This document shows, in pieces, positions 61,157-64,000 of a stretch of 64,000 nt of DNA. The translations under genes and the position numbers were made by a program. The notes beneath the pieces were generated by a model. The model saw only the letters and a program-made list of their open reading frames with translations, did not search any database and was not told the DNA's origin. Numbering within the stretch: position 1 is the stretch's first letter; every line of letters begins with the position of its first letter. This stretch comes from Mycobacterium xenopi. Its GTDB lineage: Bacteria; Actinomycetota; Actinomycetes; Mycobacteriales; Mycobacteriaceae. Location of the stretch: the NCBI RefSeq assembly GCF_009936235.1, contig NZ_AP022314.1, positions 2,852,001 to 2,916,000 of the forward strand, written 5' to 3'.

Positions 61157-61266
61157 GACCCGCTCCCTTCGTGCCGCGCCCAGCATGTCAACGCTACTGC
61201 GCAGAGCCATCGTTGTTGCCGCGATTTCCCGGGCCGCGCCGGCGCTGCGTTCCTAGACTGCGGCGT

Positions 61267-62031
61267 GTGGCCTTCGACGCGTTGTTCGCTCGCGACGTGG
61301 CCCTGCCGTTGGCGGCGGCCGCCTACAGCGTGCTCAGCGGTAGTCCCGCGGTCTTGCCGACTGGATTCGTGAAAACCGCATTGATCCGCGCCGACGGCGC
61401 TGCGCTGACCGCGATGACCGATCCGCACCCCGCGGTGACCGCGATGACCAAGGACACCGACCTCTTCGGCCTGTTGGGTCATAACCCGGCCAGCCGCACC
61501 GCGTTCGTGTCGTTTCGCGGCAGCGCGGATCTGGCGGATTGGCTGGCTGACATCGATGCCCTTCCCCAGCCCTACCTCCCGATCGCGGGATTCGGGCACG
61601 TCCATGCCGGCTTCCAGCAGGTCTATGAGTTGGTCCGCGAAAGCGTCGCCGCCAACCTGGCTGCGGCCACTGCTGGGACCGACCAGATTCTGGTCACTGG
61701 GCACAGTCTGGGCGCCGCGCTGGCTGTGCTGGCCGCGCCGGACATCTGCCGCAACATGCCGCCGAACACCATCGAGCCGCGACTCGTCACCTTCGCCGGC
61801 CCGCGGGTCGGGTTGAGCGACTTCGCGGCCGCGTTCAACGCTGCGATCGAAAGTTGTTATCGGGTGGTGAATTTCCTCGACATCGTGCCGCACGTGCCGC
61901 CGTCACCGTACGTGCATGTCGGGGTGGAGATCGACGTCGACAGCGGCGGGGCGATCGACGTCGCCTGGCGCCACAGTTTGACGGCCTACCGGGACGGGTT
62001 GACCGCACTCATCGCCGCGGCATCTGCCTAG
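61267..62031 (+). CDS. class 3 lipase-family protein
   Basis: 254 aa from GTG 61267. The nucleophile elbow GHSLGAALAVLAA is at about residue 143, with TAFVSFRGS (oxyanion region), the Asp candidate in NFLDIVPHVP and a His in WRHSLTAY. This matches the lipase class 3 fold. No signal peptide seen. Divergent from the ACT-domain gene (110 bp). Substrate unknown. Confidence 0.82.
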   Translation: MAFDALFARDVALPLAAAAYSVLSGSPAVLPTGFVKTALIRADGAALTAMTDPHPAVTAMTKDTDLFGLLGHNPASRTAFVSFRGSADLADWLADIDALPQPYLPIAGFGHVHAGFQQVYELVRESVAANLAAATAGTDQILVTGHSLGAALAVLAAPDICRNMPPNTIEPRLVTFAGPRVGLSDFAAAFNAAIESCYRVVNFLDIVPHVPPSPYVHVGVEIDVDSGGAIDVAWRHSLTAYRDGLTALIAAASA

Positions 62032-62096
62032 GACGCGACGCACCGATCATGGAGGCAACCAATGATGACCGGCGCGCCGCGTCCCGCGAATACGCA

Positions 62097-62138
62097 AGTT
62101 GCCAGGCCGCCCGACAAACAGTCAGCGACCTGGCAACT
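62097..62138. terminator. hairpin between converging lipase and Rv1535-like genes
   Basis: AGTTGCCAGG (62097-62106) and CCTGGCAACT (62129-62138) are perfect 10-bp arms around a 22-bp loop. No T-run. It lies between two gene ends and probably terminates both. The rest of 62032-62176 shows no gene. Confidence 0.55.
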
Positions 62139-62176
62139 AGAGGCTTGGGTGAGAGGATTGCTCGGCAGTCATCGGA

Positions 62177-62425
62177 CTACGCCCCGACCTCGAGCACCCC
62201 AACCCGCCACAGCGCTGCGTATAGGTGACGCAGCGGAATGCTCAACAGACGAGCAGCCCCGGTGACCAACGGGTCGCCGCCACCGAAGGGGTCGGAGTCG
62301 ATGCGCCGCGACGCCTTCTTCGGCGCGGCTTCCTTCGGCGCGGGGGCCACGGTCAGCTTGGGAGCTGCCGTCAGCCGGGGGGCGGGTGCTGTCGTCACCA
62401 CCTCGTCGTACAGAACAGCGGTCAT
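62177..62425 (-). CDS. small hypothetical protein, Rv1535-like, downstream of an M-box
   Basis: 82 aa with a strong GGAGG site before ATG 62425. The N-terminal half is low-complexity Ala/Pro/Lys-rich (APAPRLTAAPKLTVAPAPKE). The C-terminal half is ordered and conserved-looking (SDPFGGGDPLV…SIPLRHLYAALWRVGVLEVG) and could form an amphipathic helix at the membrane. It corresponds in position to M. tuberculosis Rv1535, which is controlled by a Mg-sensing riboswitch. Function unknown. Confidence 0.8.
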   Translation of the reverse strand: MTAVLYDEVVTTAPAPRLTAAPKLTVAPAPKEAAPKKASRRIDSDPFGGGDPLVTGAARLLSIPLRHLYAALWRVGVLEVGA

Positions 62426-62530
62426 GGTTGCCTCCTAGGCGGAAATCAAGCGGTCATATTTGGACTCGCTGTTCCGTCCCGCGGTTCCGAGCAGGTCTCT
62501 GCTCTGGGGCAACGCGCGCGTCGAGCCGAT

Positions 62531-62611
62531 TCAGCCGGAGGCGGCGTGCCGGGGACCGGATCGGGACGAAACAGGACCCCTATATCGGTCCGGACTCTCA
62601 CTGGAACTCAT
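62531..62611 (-). CDS. 26-aa small ORF inside the M-box leader
   Basis: ATG 62611 to TGA 62531 encodes M-S-S-S-E-S-P-D-R-Y-R-G…. It is preceded by GGAGGTGAGGG, one of the best ribosome sites in the window, about 10 bases before the ATG. It lies between the M-box and the Rv1535-like gene. It may be a leader peptide or small protein; or the ribosome-site-like stretch may be part of the RNA switch. Confidence 0.5.
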   Translation of the reverse strand: MSSSESPDRYRGPVSSRSGPRHAASG

Positions 62612-62689
62612 TCGTCCCTCACCTCCTCACGGCGACGCCAGGTGCGGATCACCCGCACGATCCACGTGCACTGCAGGAGTACAGAACCC

Positions 62690-62872
62690 GACGAACGTCG
62701 GAGACCGCACCCCTCTCGCTAGAGCTTCGGCACCACACGGCGTGTCCGGTAGGACCGGAAGCCACTTGGGCTCAACCCTTAAGCCGGGAGGAGCTGTCCT
62801 GACCCGGGGCGTCTCTCGACGTTCAGGGTCAGTGGCCTATATCCGTGTAGCCGCCTCACCTAACGAGGTGCT
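62690..62872 (-). ncRNA. M-box (ykoK) magnesium riboswitch
   Basis: The minus strand reads CTCGTTAGGTGAGGCGGCTA then CACGGATATAGGCCACTGACCC at 62869-62827, followed by ACGTCGAGAGACGCC and GGTCA…CCGAAGCTCTAGCGAG…. These match the conserved core of the M-box class (GTTAGGTGAGGCTCC…GGCCACTGCC… GAAGCT). It sits about 265 nt upstream of the Rv1535-like gene, as in M. tuberculosis. High Mg should lower expression. The 3' boundary is approximate. Confidence 0.88.
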
Positions 62873-62882
62873 TGCCCTTCCG

Positions 62883-62911
62883 ATGATGCACCAACAACTT
62901 GAGCGGGTCAA
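62883..62911 (-). promoter_or_regulatory. promoter of the M-box transcript
   Basis: -35 TTGACC (62911-62906) and -10 CATCAT (62888-62883) separated by exactly 17 bp, placing the start site about 10 bases before the first M-box helix. Confidence 0.6.
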
Positions 62912-62986
62912 TTTAATCCCGGCCATCGTGTCGGTGAATTGACGGTATCTTTTCGGACACGCCACTTCCCCAGCGCTGATGCGCTG

Positions 62987-64000
62987 CTACACGAGGTCGT
63001 AGTCGGCCAGCTCAGGGCGTGCCATGACCTCGCGGAACCGCGTGAAGCTCCACGGCCACACGGCCGGCAACCCGCGGTCATCGAGATACCAACTTCGGCA
63101 GCCGGTCACCCAGACCGTCTTCGCCGACGCCCTGGCCCTCGCGTCCTCGAAGCGTGCGGTGGCCTCGGTACTGGCGCTGATCGTGCGGTAGCGGCCGTCG
63201 CCCAGTGCCTCGATGAGCTGCATGAGGTAGGCGAATTGCGCCTCGGCCACATCGATCAGCGAGAAGTTACCGACCGGCCCGTTGGGACCGTTGAGCATGA
63301 ATAAATTGGGAAAGTTCGGTACCGACACCGACAGGTAGGCGAACGGACGCTGCGCCCACACGTCGTCGAGGCGCACCCCGTCGCGGCCGACCACCTGGAT
63401 CGGCCGCAGAAAGCGGTCCACCCGAAACCCCGTAGCCAGCACCAACACATCCAGCCGGTGCAGCTCGCCGTCGACGGTGCGGACTCCCTCGGGCTCCACG
63501 CGGGCGATCGGCTCGGTGACCAGGCGGGCGTTGGGCCGCTGGATGGCGTCGTAGAAGTTGGGCGAGATGATCAACCGTTTACACCCGGCCCGGTAGTCGG
63601 GCCGCAGCTTCTCTCGCAGCACAGGGTCGGCGACGTTGTCCTCGAGGTTGGCGCGGGCGGCCTGCTGCAGCTGCTTCAGCTGCGGCGAGTCGGCGTCGAC
63701 GACCGCGTTGGCGAAGCTTTGGACGAACCCACTGTTCAGCTCGTCGCGCAGCGCGGTCAACACCGACGGATCAGCGCGGTATCGGGTCCGGTCCGCCTCG
63801 TCGATCGGCGGGTTTTGCACCGGCAGGATCCATTGCGGGGTGCGCTGGAACAGGCGCAGCCCTGCCACGGTGTTCGGTCACGGCGCCGACGATCTGCACC
63901 GCCGAGGAGCCGGTGCCGATCACGCCGAGCCGTGTGTCGCCAAGCGAGACGCTGTGGTCCCAGCGAGAGCTGTGGAAAACCCTGCCGGCAAACCGGTCCA
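62987..64000 (-). pseudogene. flavin-containing monooxygenase (Baeyer-Villiger type), partial and frameshifted
   Basis: Only the central and C-terminal part is in the window; the 5' end lies beyond 64000. The edge part (about 63870-64000) encodes FHSSRWDHSV and the NADPH-binding RLGVIGTGSSAVQIV in one frame. The rest, from VAGLRLFQRTPQW (about 63868), is in another frame; one extra C after GAACAC explains the switch. Further motifs are LVLATGFRVDRFLRP and FPNLFMLNGPNGPVGN. Family members oxidise ketones or thioamides (EthA is related); the substrate here is unknown. Confidence 0.85.

Noticed and set aside
1..64000. CRISPR arrays, tRNA or rRNA genes, insertion sequences, prophage genes
   Set aside because: I looked for regularly spaced repeats, tRNA-like cloverleaves, transposase motifs and phage structural genes and saw none that I can support.

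Overview
The window is high-GC actinobacterial DNA. Gene content and order follow, in reverse, the stretch of Mycobacterium tuberculosis running from hisI (Rv1606) down to about Rv1534: the his operon, nad operon, bioB and bioADF, treXYZ, ilvA, fadD11, dnaE1, glbN, rluD, lspA, ansA, dinX and ileS. It is therefore a Mycobacterium chromosome, most likely of the slow-growing clade; I cannot name the species from sequence alone.

Layout. About 1-4000: a stress block on the minus strand with an Acr2-type small heat-shock protein, a small DUF2905 membrane protein and a second-type FtsH protease, with a decayed thioredoxin gene beside it. About 4085-10415: hisD-C-B-H-A-impA-F-I, coupled by ATGA or GTGA overlaps except at the impA/hisF junction (1 bp gap). 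About 10480-12581: a deazaflavin-type reductase, a frameshifted zinc alcohol dehydrogenase and a divergent TetR regulator with a palindromic operator between them. About 12622-16856: nadA-B-C and a divergent Nudix/NrtR regulator sharing one operator. About 16925-24222: lipase, DUF2567 protein, bsaP, bioB with a BioQ-like box, then a membrane cassette (55-aa peptide, 619-aa His-motif protein, cupredoxin lipoprotein, 455-aa protein). About 24232-27866: a 2H phosphoesterase and bioD-F-A. About 27942-31337: envelope genes including the pseudo-enzyme RipD and an acyltransferase. About 31378-37585: treX-Y-Z. About 37592-40539: a PAP2 phosphatase, an orphan EccB remnant of a type VII secretion system, and a hypothetical gene. 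About 40527-47058: ilvA, a Ddn-like reductase, fadD11, an amidohydrolase and a 13E12/HNH protein. About 47103-56442: dnaE1, glbN, a methyltransferase, rluD, lspA, ansA, dinX and a second methyltransferase. About 56441-57423: a DUF559 nuclease-like gene bracketed by two copies of one palindromic repeat. About 57425-61156: ileS under a translational T-box, and an ACT-domain protein. About 61267-64000: a class 3 lipase, an M-box leader with a small ORF ahead of an Rv1535-like gene, and the end of a flavin monooxygenase.

How the genes work together. Four cofactor or amino-acid pathways (His, NAD, biotin, Ile) and trehalose synthesis from glycogen are laid out as compact operons. Several control elements can be read directly: the NrtR operator, a BioQ-like box, the TetR operator, the ileS T-box, the Mg-sensing M-box, and several terminator-like hairpins.

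Caution. At least nine otherwise well-conserved genes (zinc alcohol dehydrogenase, nadC, bioB, bioD, PAP2, eccB remnant, ilvA, ansA, flavin monooxygenase) carry a single reading-frame break, often in a GC-rich run. This looks at least partly like sequencing or assembly error rather than biology.
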